This document shows positions 1 through 11,230 of a stretch of DNA of 52,195 nt, one piece after another (position 1 is the stretch's first letter; each line of letters opens with the position of its first letter). This DNA is from Helochares maculicollis. Its lineage: Eukaryota; Arthropoda; Insecta; Coleoptera; Hydrophilidae. Position numbers and translations under genes: made by a program. The notes beneath the pieces were generated by a model. The model saw only the letters and a list, made by a program, of their open reading frames with translations, was not told where the DNA came from and ran no database searches. The DNA is taken from contig JAWQRO010000154.1 in assembly GCA_033557835.1 (NCBI GenBank), forward strand, positions 1 to 52,195. Reading direction: 5' to 3'.

Positions 1-254
1 GCCACACACATCTTTGGTCACTCGGCAAAAATTATTGGAGCTTGGTTGGGATGTTTTGCCGCATCCACCATATAGTCCTGACCTTGCTCCATCTGATTAT
101 TTTTTGTTTCGTTCTTTACAAAACTCCTTGAATGGTAAAAAATTCAATAATGATGATGGTGTCAAATCGTACCTGATTTTATGAACGTGGAATTATGATG
201 CCTGAAAGATGGCAAGGGGTCATTGATCAAAATGGGCAATACATTACAGAATAA
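1..254 (+). pseudogene. Mariner transposase, C-terminal fragment (cecropia-like), cut by window edge
   Basis: C-terminal part of a DD34D mariner transposase, which would cut and paste its own element. Reading from base 2, residues run PHTSLVTRQ, then LELGWDVLPHPPYSPDLAPSDY, so the third catalytic Asp (in APSDY) is kept; the first two catalytic residues lie outside the window. A frameshift near 175 gives an early stop (YLIL*). The next frame then carries the usual ending, PERWQGVIDQNGQYITE, and a TAA at 252-254. The motif LFRSLQNSLNGKKF and the terminal repeat downstream resemble the cecropia/Hsmar1 group. It is inactive as seen; whether the missing 5' part exists upstream cannot be told from here. 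Confidence 0.9.
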
Positions 255-298
255 AGTCATTTACTTCCATGAAAAAATTGTCTTTGATTTTCTAAAAA

Positions 299-328
299 AA
301 ATCCGCAATTACTTAGTTGCCAACCCAA
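299..328 (+). repeat. 3' terminal inverted repeat of the left-edge mariner, TA target at 329-330
   Basis: Read on the minus strand from 328 the sequence starts TTGGGTTGGCAACTAAG and continues TAATTGCGGATTT. This is very like the Hsmar1-type mariner end (recalled, not searched). It is followed directly by TA, the expected mariner target, and sits 44 bases past the transposase stop. Confidence 0.8.
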
Positions 329-330
329 TA

Positions 331-754
331 ATTTTCGTAATAATAGTAGTATAAGTCTGATCGACCTGTTCGTTTGAATCAAAAATCCTTTAAAAAATTA
401 CAAGCGCTCCGATTGGCGAATTCAAGTGATAATACCTAAAGAAATTAAAATTGTTGAGAAAATCACATTAGCTGATACGTTAAAAAATAAGGAATATTTC
501 CTAACATTTCTGAAACGAGGATTCGCCAAATTTTTCCATGGCCATTTAGGTATGAATATAGTTAGTTGCTTCTGCTCTCCTATTTCAAAGTAGGGTCGAA
601 TGTGCAACCTCTGTCTTAAACATGTAAAGAAGTGACCCACAATTGATTCTTAAAAACCGTTGGGCATTGAATTGAAACATTGGTTCTGCGTTACGATCTA
701 TTACCCCCAAGAAAATTAATAAAATGGTAGCATTTTGACGAACCTTGCTCCTGA
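331..754. other. No gene seen
   Basis: AT-rich flank between the left-edge mariner and a faint transposase relic. A 72-codon open frame on the minus strand (422-640) has no recognisable motif and no supporting context, so I treat it as chance. Confidence 0.6.
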
Positions 755-880
755 AGGCAAGTCATCATTTGCCCGCAGCTGTTCATGAATGCGGCATTCA
801 AAACTATTCACATCCATCATACTGTCCGGATATGCTTCCTACTAATTTAAAAATCTTAAAAGATGTCAATTTAGGGACCT
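755..880 (+). pseudogene. Possible very old mariner-like transposase relic
   Basis: In the frame starting at 760 the translation reads SHHLPAAVHECGIQN, then YSHPSYCPDMLPTNLK, which lines up with the mariner block HPPYSPDLAPSDF and the following NLKK segment. The third catalytic Asp would be Asn here. A one-base shift after 846 improves the match (FKNLKRCQFRD). Nothing upstream or downstream aligns well by eye and no terminal repeat was found. It could be chance similarity in a short stretch. Confidence 0.35.
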
Positions 881-3800
881 TGAAATTGATATATTTATAG
901 ATTTATTTTCTAGAACAGAAACTAATAAGCCAAACTGCCTTAGTTAACATGAGGAGGATTAAATTAATTATATATAATTACTATCTAATTAATATTTCAC
1001 AAGGTTCCTTATATTTATAAAATTAATTGTATTTGGTTCTTGTATTATTTGTTCCAACAGTGACCAGCAGAGGAATTGGAGGCGAAATGAGCGTCGCCGT
1101 TGTTGGCTAAACTCACGCCTGTATCTTATTCTTTAATAAAACATGTTTAAAACGACGCGTTGGCCATTTAGTTGGAAAGATGATGGCTTTATCGAGTACA
1201 TGTCCAGAGTAACGCCCACCTTAATATATCTGGACGTATTTCCTGTCAGTCACCGATGACGGATTGGCTTACCCTCCTTGGAGTAAAAAATATCACGAAC
1301 TTATACATAGTCTTCTTTCAAAGACTTTTTAGTTTTCTTGCACCTGGTCACGTTTTGCAGTGCCCTCTTTAAAGCTGAATGCGGCACTTGAAATGGACCG
1401 TGTCCGGATAACACCGCTCACGAAGGAAAATAAGGTTACATGTTTTCATACTACGCGAACCGTAATGCTTTTACAATAATACACGATGTTACCTCCCGAA
1501 AGCTCTTATGTGTAGTGCACGATGTCAAAAAGGTTTGGTTAGAAATTTTATTCTAAATCGAATTGCTGCAAAACGTATGAAAATTTCCGGAATTTCAAAT
1601 AAGCCAATATCATAATGGAGTATTTGCGCGAACATGTTTATAATGCAAAATTTCCCAACATATTCATTTTTCATATTGGTCTTTACATGATGTTTTTTAA
1701 CTTTTAAACTAACTGAGTTTATTTCTTTATAGAAAATAATTTTGTTATACGTAATTTAAATTCACCGGTCCCCAGCGAGCAAACCTAATTTTAGACGATC
1801 ATTCAGTAATTGCGAAATGCCAGAAATAACTAGAAAGTTATTTTGTATAAATGGAATGTTGTATAATTTTCTATTTCAAAGCTTTTACACGCATACAATT
1901 AACTAAGCGGAGTGTGCATTTTTGGCTTTTAACAAACGGCTAATTTAAAACCTCTTGGCATCTTTTAGTTGAAGGAAACCTGAAGATATTGTTTAGGGCA
2001 CCACACCGCAGCCTCGCTACTCCCGTCAAAACCGACAAACTCAAAAGGAGTGAGTAATGTTCATGAAACGTACTTAAAGAAGAAGCGATTTTCACTTATT
2101 GTGTGAAAAAGTAATAGTATAATTGTGATCAACAGACACCTGTTATTGAGATGGGTCGTTCGTGCGACCCCCTGGAGATAAAAACACGGCCATTCCCGCG
2201 CTTAAGCCACCAACTGCTCCAAGAAATCTCGCTAACCGAAAGAGCGCAATCCCTGGTCACTCGATCAGTTTCACGCCAACAACCCCATGATGCTTGTACA
2301 ATATTAATCAAAAAATGGGCCCGCTCCATTTGAAAACACGTGAATGTCAAACAAGACGACAACGCGCATTGGCAATGGAGGCATGTCCCAACGGCATTAT
2401 AAATCATGTCTTTGCCAGGTCATTTATAAACGCGCGACCAAAACAACTTTTGGCCGCACACACATGAGCTTTGTTTCATGCTCTTCAGAAGAAGAGACGT
2501 GTCAAACAAAACACTTTTCAAAAGATTACATTCCACGGAGCAAACCGGAGATATTAATGTCTTCTTTTTGAGCTTTTTTATTTCGCTGAGTTAACAATGC
2601 AAATTGGTGCAGCCATCTTTGAAAATCAAATTTAGCGGACAGGCAATTATGCAAAGTACATTCGCATATCCGCTGCGTCTCATGGTGTCACAAAGGCTTA
2701 TGGATCATTCAGTTTAAATTAGCCAATTCATTTCGGAACTCGCGAAAGAAGAACGCTGACAAATCGTTTCTTATCTTCCAACGATTTTTTGTTTAAAACT
2801 CGGTACTTATCTGGCGATGACTGCTATTAATAGCGTTTCAATAAAGTAGTGGCATGTGCCTTGTAAGTGAACGTGAAACAACTACTGCAGAATCAATACA
2901 TCACAACCTCAACAATTACACAGATTTGCAAGAGAAAAGTGTTGAGGTGCGCGATTCTAGCTTACAAGAGAATAAATCACTCGCTTCGTAACTTCCTGTT
3001 GGACACTCTTATAATTATAAGCAACTGAGTTTGCGAATAAATCACTGCGAACAGGGTTGATTATATCACTCGCAGGTAACATGCGCACTTGAGGGTGTTT
3101 TTATAGCTCGCTGGATTGCAGGAAATTTCCATAATTTATACTTAATTATAATAGCCATGTTGAGATGAATGCTGTCGATAGAATTTTATAGGGAATTTAG
3201 CGATGATAAAAAGACGATTTCGCTTGGAGAATGTCATCTACATCTTAATTTGCACTTGTTGCGCATTGTTCGACGCTACTTATTTTAATTATAATAAGTA
3301 ACAGGCTCAAGGTTCCGATTTGAAGATAACACTTGGACTATAAGTTGAACACTTATTTCGCTTAGACGTGTACGAGATTTATGGTGCGATTTTGATACTC
3401 CCTTTTACGGTTTATGGTCTTGTAAAGGTAAACCATTTACTAGTAAGTTACAATGGAGGTGCAATGATCTATGTTGTATGTAACGTCTATCGCGGGAATA
3501 CTCTCGAGCTTGAGAGCGTTTCGTTTCTTGTTTAATTTTATAATTATTCTGGTTTGAAGTAGTGAAGTTGAAGCTCATGGTTTTAAATTTGATGAGGCAG
3601 CTGGGAATGCAACTTTTAAGTTGGTTAACTATTTAAACCGACACGTAGGTAATAATTCAGAACAGGTGCGCCACCTTACCGAAAACCAAGTAATAAAAAG
3701 TACATTTAACTCAGCCATAACTTAGAAACTCTGTACGAGTGGCTAGTTAGAACAAAATAGTAATAAGCAATTATCATCGCCACTCCGCGTTATTGGATAG

Positions 3801-5209
3801 AATAACGAGAGTTGATTCGAGGCAATATTTTATTCGTTCATAATTCCATAAATATTATTTACACGGTATCGCCATCAACACCTTAGAAGGCTAACTTCGA
3901 TTATAATATCACAAACAAGTTACCCAGCAGGATATGGATGCGAGGGACCGCATTTATTGTAATAAAAAGAGGAATTTTAATTTGTGCGCAATACGAACGG
4001 CAATGAAGGCTTAGTGAGGTGTAAAGGAGGCTCGTTAGCCATGTCACTGGAGGCCGCATACGTATACCCGCTCGCTCCACTGCATACGTTCATCGAATCC
4101 AATATATAATTTAGTGGAGCCAATAGGTTCAATTCGGCGGTCAAAAACCGCTGTCCGAACTGACCGGCCCGACCGCACTGTGCCACGTCTCGGACGCAGC
4201 CGTCTCTCCAGCAGGTCTTTCTTTGCTCATAATATGCTTACTACCTGGAAGTGGAAGTAATAACGAGACCCACCAGCGCAATTTAATTTTTCCATACCTG
4301 CCCAGTTTAAATGAGATGAGGCGACTAGCATGTGGGATTCTAGCTGGGATATTTTGCATTCATAATTTATCGAGCTGAAGTACTAATTTGAGTTATTGGT
4401 TTAGATTTTTACAAATTACAGTTTTTATCCAGATTTTGTTGCAATTAAGCCTTTCAATTCTGAAAATCTAAAAATTATCTGCAAATAATATGCTGTAGAG
4501 AATTGTCGGATGATAATTCCACTTTAGGTGACTTGCTAGCTTTTCCAATTAAAGACCTACATAAAATGGTCAGAAAGGAAAAATTACATATTCTTCTTGG
4601 ACGTGGAAAAGAAACCCATGTACTATAGCCTTGTAAGCATAGGTATCATATTTCATTATTCATATATATAAACAACATACATATTAAAATTTGTATTTGG
4701 TAAGCTTTTTCCTTGCAGTCTACTTTACTGGTTTTGCGTTTGTTGCAAAAGATGCTAAAAACTAAAGACATTCATACAATCTTGTTTCTAGTTACTTATA
4801 GTGACAGTTTGACCCCTAAAATGTCTCAACACAGTCATTACATTAAACACTTATCTTTACACTCTCTTCAGTACGACCTTGATCAGTTCTGGAAACTTTA
4901 ATAGGCTAACTGGAAAACACTATGAATATACAGTTTGGGCTTTGAAAATTACAAACAATATGTTTATCATTAGTGTTAAAATATCAGTCTCCTAAGATGA
5001 TGGTTTGTCTTCCCATCAATATCTCACTGATATAAGGAAAATGTAATTCTTGAAGCCGATCAACGGGTAAATATGCAACTAAGCGACAACAACCATAATA
5101 TAAGTTTCAGCAGAATGCTGCTTCAAGCAGAATATTCAAAAATGAATCTTCCAATTAAACAAATACAATTACATCATTAGAAAGTGCACACCTAACAAAA
5201 AGATATACA
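881..5209. other. Gene-free AT-rich stretch with two less AT-rich blocks
   Basis: No recognisable gene. Two blocks stand out by higher G+C: about 2140-2570 and about 3930-4370. Both carry overlapping short open frames on the two strands (for example 2129-2407 minus, 2151-2333 plus, 3977-4186 and 4141-4359 minus) without known motifs, splice structure or codon pattern that would favour one strand. They could be conserved non-coding elements, promoters or old exons; the sequence alone does not decide. Confidence 0.5.
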
Positions 5210-5211
5210 TA

Positions 5212-6400
5212 CCAGGTGCGCAAGTTTAAAATGTCGTTTTGTTGTCCAGAGATGGCGCATGAAATCTATTGATGTAATCTTTAGAACCCAAAGCGCCATA
5301 TTTTTAATAAGACTGCCCACTACAAAACGTTATATTCGTTAAGTTATTTACGAGTTATACTTTTTTTTCGTGTTAGATGTCGAATTTTGAGCCAAGTAAA
5401 GAGCATTTGCGGCATGTAATGATTTCCTTGTTGAATCATAAGAAATAGGCATCAGAAAGTCATCGAATTCTTGTAGATACTTACGGCGATCTTGCTCCAG
5501 CTGTCAAGACTTGTGAACGCTGGTTTCAACGTTTCAAAAGTGGCGATTTCAATGTTATTGACAAAGAACATGAAAATCGACCAAAAAAGTTTGAACACGA
5601 CGAATTAGAAGCATTATTAGACGAATTCGATACACAAACACAACAAATGATGGCGATGCAGTTGAATGTCACTCTGCAACCCATTTCCGATCGCCTAAGA
5701 GCCCTGGGGAAGATTAAAAAGGTTGAAAACTGGGTTCCACACAAACTAAACGAACGACAGATGAAAAGACGAAACACTGGGCGAAATACTGTATTTACTT
5801 CACAAAAGAGAGGGTTTTTTGCATCGGATTGTAACTAGCGATGAAAGCTGGATCTATTTTGAGAATCCCAAACGTAAGAAATGGGATGTAACGCCAGGAT
5901 AACCATCACAATCGAGTACAAAACCGGATCGTTTTGGGAGGAAGACACCAAATGATCAATCTAAATCACGCATTGATCGAAAAACGCCCATAATGGGCTC
6001 GAAAACACGACAAAGTTATTCTGCAGCATAGCAACTCTCCTGCACATTCAGCCAAACTGGTCGAAGAAACAATTTCTTCGCTTGGCTGGGAACTCCTACC
6101 CCACCCACCGTATTCACCAGATCTGGCGCCTTCTGATTATCACCTTTTCTCATCCATGGGACACGCACTGGCTGAGCAACACTTTAAGACTTTCGAGGAT
6201 GTACAAAAATGGCTCGATGAATGGATGTCAATGAAAGTTGAAGTTTTCTTTTGGAATGGTATCCACAAATGGCTCAAGAGATGGATAAAATGTGTAAAAA
6301 GCGAGGGTCAATACATTGAATAAAAAATGATTTACAACTGTTCTTAAATAATTGCGTATTTTTCATGAAAAAAAATGACACCTGGTAAATGCGCACCTGG
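5212..6400 (+). mobile_element. Mariner family A, copy 1 (TA-flanked at both ends)
   Basis: About 1.19 kb element bounded by TA at 5210-5211 and 6401-6402. The 5' end reads CCAGGTGCGCAAGTTTAAAA; the 3' end, read inward on the minus strand, begins CCAGGTGCGCA and then diverges. The CCAGGTG start and the transposase N-terminus (MSNFEPSKEHLRH) resemble the mauritiana group that includes Mos1. The other two family A copies (24527-25653 and 50842 to about 52020) lie on the opposite strand. The transposase inside is broken. Confidence 0.9.
5377..6323 (+). pseudogene. Family A transposase, copy 1 (dead)
   Basis: Starts at ATG 5377 (MSNFEPSKEHLRH) after a short leader ending TTTTTTTTCGTGTTAG. An in-frame TAG at 5446 (codon 24) interrupts it. 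It then continues through the helix-turn-helix region (TCERWFQRFKSGDF, QPISDRLRALGK, WVPHKLNERQ). After a frameshift near 5820 it shows TSDESWIYFENPK with the first catalytic Asp. About 70 bases are missing near 5950, removing the segment around WWDQKG seen in copies 2 and 3. The second catalytic position reads HSNSPAH, Ser instead of Asp; the third (LAPSDY) is kept. It ends QYIE with TAA at 6321-6323. A full family member would be about 345 residues; this copy cannot make active enzyme. Confidence 0.92.
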
Positions 6401-6405
6401 TAAAT
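6379..6405 (+). repeat. 15-bp period duplication across the 3' end of mariner A copy 1
   Basis: CACCTGGTAAAT occurs at 6379-6390 and again at 6394-6405, separated by GCG. The second copy spans the element tip, the TA target and flanking bases; the first lies inside the element where the other copies have the inner part of the terminal repeat (TTTAAACTTG on this strand). Confidence 0.85.
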
Positions 6406-8066
6406 TCCAGTAGTAAACCAGCATAACATAGAAATACAGCCTATTCAAATAGATTCTCAAATAATTCGTAACATATTCGTGAGCCTAAACCAAAAAATCA
6501 TTCTCCTAAAACTATTTTGCTTTGATCGAAGCTCCACAACTTCTTTTAATTATCCGTATTAATTCTAAACACTATGACATTTGCTAATCATAGTTACATA
6601 ACACGCTTCTATCTATAAGCCATGCGTATAGCTCCTGCTGTCACCAGTTTGAAAAACTAACAGAAATTATCCTGTGCATTCTCTAAGAACAAATACTTTT
6701 TTTTACTTTGTCTGCTAAATTTCCTAAATATTCACCAACAAAATTTTGGAAATCAATAATAACTAGTATTGCTAAAGCTCTTATTGTCTCATTTATTATT
6801 AAACCATTAAGCAGGTGCATCTAGGAATGAGATTATATATGAAAAGTGTTGAAGAATATCTTGCTTATCTAGAAACGTTTTAACACAGTTTTAAAGGAGT
6901 ATTCATAAGACTAAGATACTTGTGCTAACAGAATCATCTTATAGCATCTTTTCTATGAGAGGCTATAGTAGCAATTCTTTCTATATTAAATAATTATTTC
7001 CTGACCGCTGTGTCTATCAAAATGGTCTATGAGATTAGTATGAATTAGAAATTGAAAAAATGATCTTGCCACTAATAAAAATATTCGCATAGAACAAAGG
7101 TCTTAGAATCAATCCAATACACAAAAACATGTGATTAATTGCATATTATTAGTGAATTAAAGTCAAACTTTTCAATATTTTGACCTAAGTAAGCTACCAA
7201 CAAACACAGAATTCTAGACATTAATATAAGTTATGAAGAGAAAACTGAAACTCCTGTTAATAGTTTAGGTGATTTGTATACTTGTATCCAAGCGGCTTTA
7301 CTTGCATGGCTTCTAAAACTTTAATTAAACTTCAAACTTTTGATATCGGAATACTGATTCAAAATTTCATATAAAAGCGAGGACGCTTATATAAAAATGA
7401 AATATCTGTAGCATAAATTCACAACACGCTTACAAAAAGAAATCGCCATAATAACAATGTTTTAGTTGAAACAATTATGTTCATAATTTTTTTAAAAATA
7501 TAAAAACTATCTACAGTACCTTTAAGAACGAAAGTACAAAACAAAGTTTTACGATACTACATGCAAATTTAGTACTTGAGATTTTTATTAGTATCATAAA
7601 AGGAATATTTCATTCCTTTTGTAAAGAATATAACATCAACTCCGCTCGAAGGAACGTCTTTTGTAGTAGGTTCATTTGCCGAAAGTTTAATTGTATTCTG
7701 ATAAACAATGTGACTTGATCGACAATTCAATACATGATGGACTTGTCCATGGGAGACTGCGGTATGTACGAATCAACTTATCTTTTTTCGGTCTCCAGAT
7801 GATTTTATAGGAATTCACTGCGGCCTCACATCGCCTTCTACGTTAAATTTTCATTCAACAAAAGATGCAAATTAAATTCTAGATATTTCTCGAATCGGGT
7901 TTTTGTTTGTACAACAATGTTTGTTTCTAAACATGTAAGCAAAACCGTGGTGATATTTTGCTCCATACTACACGAGAATATGTCCGCCATTCAGAGTTTC
8001 TTCGCCTGATACAGTTTCCCATACACTATATTGTCACCAAGCCAATAAAGGAAGAGTCTTCTGTAA
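6403..8066. other. No gene seen
   Basis: AT-rich sequence without open frames of note, RNA gene signatures or terminal repeats. The right-hand part (about 7640-8066) is less AT-rich and lies directly downstream, in minus-strand sense, of the small coding-like frame at 8067-8235, so it could be its 3' untranslated region if that is or was a gene. Confidence 0.5.
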
Positions 8067-8235
8067 TTACATTACACACACAGCATCCCGTTCGTGGGTC
8101 AAAGATGTCTTCCGATAGATAGATTTATTCGCAAACTCCGTGGTGATTCCATTGTTTGCAAATCCTGCTGGCTTGTTACCTCCATTGTTTAGCGGCCTCT
8201 TCCTCGATTTTACGCTGCAACTCGTTAAATACCAT
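8067..8235 (-). pseudogene. Small coding-like frame with one frameshift, about 55 residues, unrecognised
   Basis: Reading the minus strand from the ATG ending at 8235 gives MVFNELQRKIEEEAAKQ, a charged helix-like start. A one-base change of frame at about 8184 (around AAACAATGGAGG) leads into GGNKPAGFANNGITTEF, then ANKSIYRKTSLTHERD and AVCVM before TAA at 8067-8069. Composition and codon-like texture differ sharply from the AT-rich surroundings. Without the shift the first frame stops after KQWR. I do not recognise the protein. It may be a processed pseudogene, an exon of a gene elsewhere (GAGGTAACA near the shift resembles a 5' splice site), or a sequence error in a real small protein. No membrane segment or signal peptide is visible. 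Confidence 0.45.
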
Positions 8236-9847
8236 CGTGTTTAACGGTAATATATTATTTATCAAATCGGTACTGTTTTTATTATAAAATATGAGAACCG
8301 TTAGCTGTTTTTACTGTGTATGTTAAATTAGGTTTTATACGGTAATTTAGCAATTGTTTTTGCATTAGCTTAGTAAAGCAAATAATATCGTATCGACGAT
8401 ATTCAACATTAAAATTGCATTTGTAGAGTGATCACGTTTTTCAATACTTCAGTTCACGAATGTAAAAATATCTACTTTAATCAGGGAAACTGAACAAGTG
8501 CTACCCGAAAGGCGCAATATAGAAATGGAGCCCTAACTGCAATTTCCAACACTATTTGTGCAATATCCATAAATCAATCACACCGCAAATGTTGATCTGC
8601 ATGTAAACTGGGGAACAGAAAGTAAACGAACTTGTCGATAAGTATAATTATTACAAGATTAGTATCATGTTACGTTGGTATGCCACATGTACACCGATAA
8701 ATTCACCGTTCATGTCTAACAAATAACCTATTTTCCACTAGTGAACTATAAAACCTATTTTTAGAAATACATGCATATATGGCCGCTGGATTTATAATGG
8801 TCTTACGTAATTTATACCTGGTTCGATTAGTGCAAGGCTAAAATTTATCTTCATATGGTATAGGTGTATGTTATGCGAAGTTTGACGGGCAAATACTTAA
8901 GAAAAAATAATTCATCAAATGAAGTATTTTTGTGTTGCGGATTTGCGTATTACATATTGATTTTGAACATACATTTACAAACGAATAACAGTGGTGCTAT
9001 ATAAGATGTTAAAAAATGTGCATTAGGAATAAAGCAATTTAGTACAAAAACATTTGGTTCTTGTCGGAAACAAACTAAACATTTATTTGTCATGGAGACC
9101 ATTTCTGTCGACTGTCGATTTATCTTGCTTTTAAAATATTTTCTATATACAATTTATTTCAGCCACCAATTTTCTCAGAAGAATTTGATTTAAGAATCAT
9201 TTTGATTAGCAACAAAAATTATCTTTGCCCTAGCCGCTGATACGAAGATAATGAAATTTCTTAAACGCACTGCTTTTACTGTTGTAGGAAACGAATAAGG
9301 AAAGATCTGCTCAACGGCAAGATCGTTTTCTTCAATCAATGGTCCTAAGAGACAGTCAACACTCTTTGTAGAATATGTATTAAGAAATGTTTGGAGAATG
9401 CTACTTATAAGGGCGTGAATGTGTAGTTTTATAGAATTAAGAAATGTAAAAATCGATAGCTTGTTTTTCTATATGCGTGAGTCTAAAACCCTCTATCAAA
9501 GACATAAGATTGATAGATATTGTTTTGAAAATTAAGGAGTATAATTAACCGTTTTGCAAAAATTCAGTTGGGAAACCTGAAAGATTCTACTTGGTACGAT
9601 TTACGTTTTAAAATATATCATTTCAAGTAAGTGAGGCGCCTCCTTTCAAATATAATTATGAAAATATCGATTACATCACATTGAAAATCTGATACATTTG
9701 AAAAGACTGTAATCACAACTTTGAAAGAAAATACTGTTTAAAACTGAGTGCACACAATCTGTAAAAGCGGTGGAATTTAAAATAATTCAAATATGCTTTG
9801 CAAGGCTTCAAAAAACTGGTCGGGTCAGAGTATGATGATTGATAAGA
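8236..9847. other. No gene seen
   Basis: AT-rich sequence up to the start of dispersed repeat copy a. No motif, repeat or open frame that I can support. Confidence 0.55.
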
Positions 9848-11230
9848 CAATATACAACCTGTTTTAAAAGTAAGTTACAAAACATAAAGGTGCGATAAGC
9901 GTTGTTTGCATTTTGGGGCGTAATTAGAAACCGAGATATTAATTACAAGTACATGTTAAGAACCACTGTTGGAATTCCCTATGACGTCGTCAGTCGAAAA
10001 CAGACGAATTTTATCGGTATTTCTAAAAATCACCTTCTTGTTTACGCTTAAAGCATCTGGACTCGAAACTGACGAAATAATAAAAAATCTCGTTGAATAG
10101 AATTAAAGACGAGCGAAACAAAGTTAGCAGCCTAAAAAATTTCAACCGGAGAAGAAAAACAAGCGCCACATGTTTGGTCGGATTGCGTTAATTTTAATTT
10201 GGTTTTTATACAGTATTTACTATTACGTAAGTTAGCTAAAATTTTCTTTATGCCTTACTCAAAGAAAGACATTAACTAACCTGCAAATCATCTGAACTTA
10301 CTTAGCACGAAACTAGAAAAACCATCATTTTATTGTACACAAGGTGATAAAAATGACAGCGGATGCACATTAGAAAACGAAAAGCGTAATAAATTTACAA
10401 CCACAGACGCCAAAGAAGCGGTGCATGTTTTTCTGTCGACGCAATAACATGAATTTGTGATAGAAATTGACTGTAATCCAAGGTATTTAAGTAGCCATCG
10501 AATTTTAACGATAAGGAATTTCGACAATTAAGTTATTGTTTAGTTTGCGATGTATAATGTAACCACCCTTCTTGCGGGGGTAATATAAAGCGATATTCTT
10601 TCGAGATCACGTTCGATCTCCAGTTCAAAAAACAACGCGTTCGAATACAATTTTACTTAAATGGTTGTTTATGTTCTTTTTCCTGTCTTTATGTTATTAG
10701 AAAGGTTTTGTGTTCGTGAAATAATTTTATCTCGTGATTATAACGGATCTACCGCTTTGTTTTGACTGTGATGCCGGTATTTTTATAGAGATAAAGGTGG
10801 CGTTAGTTTGCGATGTATGATGTAATCGTTTTTTTTTACTGCAGAAGGTAGTAATACAAAGCGATCTTTTTTCCCGGTCACGTTCTGTTTTAAGTGATTC
10901 GAAAAAACGCGGAGCTATAAAATTCGACTTCAATGGTTGTTTATGTTCTTTTTTTGATTCTCTTTGATAAGAACGGTTTAGCGTTTATGAAAAAATTTAA
11001 TGTCGAGGTTTTGAAGAATCTAACGACGTGTTTGATTGTAATGCCGATATTTGTATAGCAATAACGGTGCCGTTGTGTCTGCATAATATTCTTTAACCCA
11101 GCATGATCAATGGGCATCATTTCAGTTATGCCAGAGTCCCAAATTAGCCAAATTTTCAACATTTTTATTTATACTTAGCAAATACCGTGGTCTTATTGGC
11201 GTTCTTACCATGTGGGTCAAGTATTATTAC
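9848..11230. repeat. Dispersed repeat R, copy a (about 1.38 kb)
   Basis: Collinear and clearly similar to 17708-19100 in the same orientation. Shared landmarks are TTTGCATTTTGGGG, CCCTATGACGTCGT, CAGACGAATTTTATCGG, GCGCCACATGTTTGGTCGG and TCTTTAACCCAGCATG. No protein-coding frame is kept in both copies beyond what similarity forces, and I see no clear terminal inverted repeats or target duplication. It may be a non-autonomous transposon, a Helitron-like unit or an old segmental duplication. The right half contains a diverged tandem duplication. Confidence 0.85.
10541..11074. repeat. Tandem duplication inside repeat R copy a (units 10541-10803 and 10804-11074)
   Basis: Both units begin TAGTTTGCGATGTAT, pass through GGTTGTTTATGTTCTTTTT and end near ATGCCG then TATTT and TATAG. 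Unit lengths are about 263 and 271 bases. They are well diverged from each other, more than each is from its counterpart in copy b, so the tandem duplication predates the R duplication. Confidence 0.8.

Noticed and set aside
2129..2571. Protein-coding gene in the less AT-rich block (several overlapping frames)
   Set aside because: Frames on both strands are open to similar extents, none has a known domain or splice structure, so none is favoured.
7270..7340. tRNA-like start (GTATCCAAGCGGC)
   Set aside because: No B-box, no acceptor stem pairing and no plausible cloverleaf around it.
10727..11162. Similar minus-strand peptides here and at 18771-19001 as evidence of a conserved gene
   Set aside because: The similarity comes from the whole dispersed repeat; stops and frame changes differ between copies and no frame spans the repeat.
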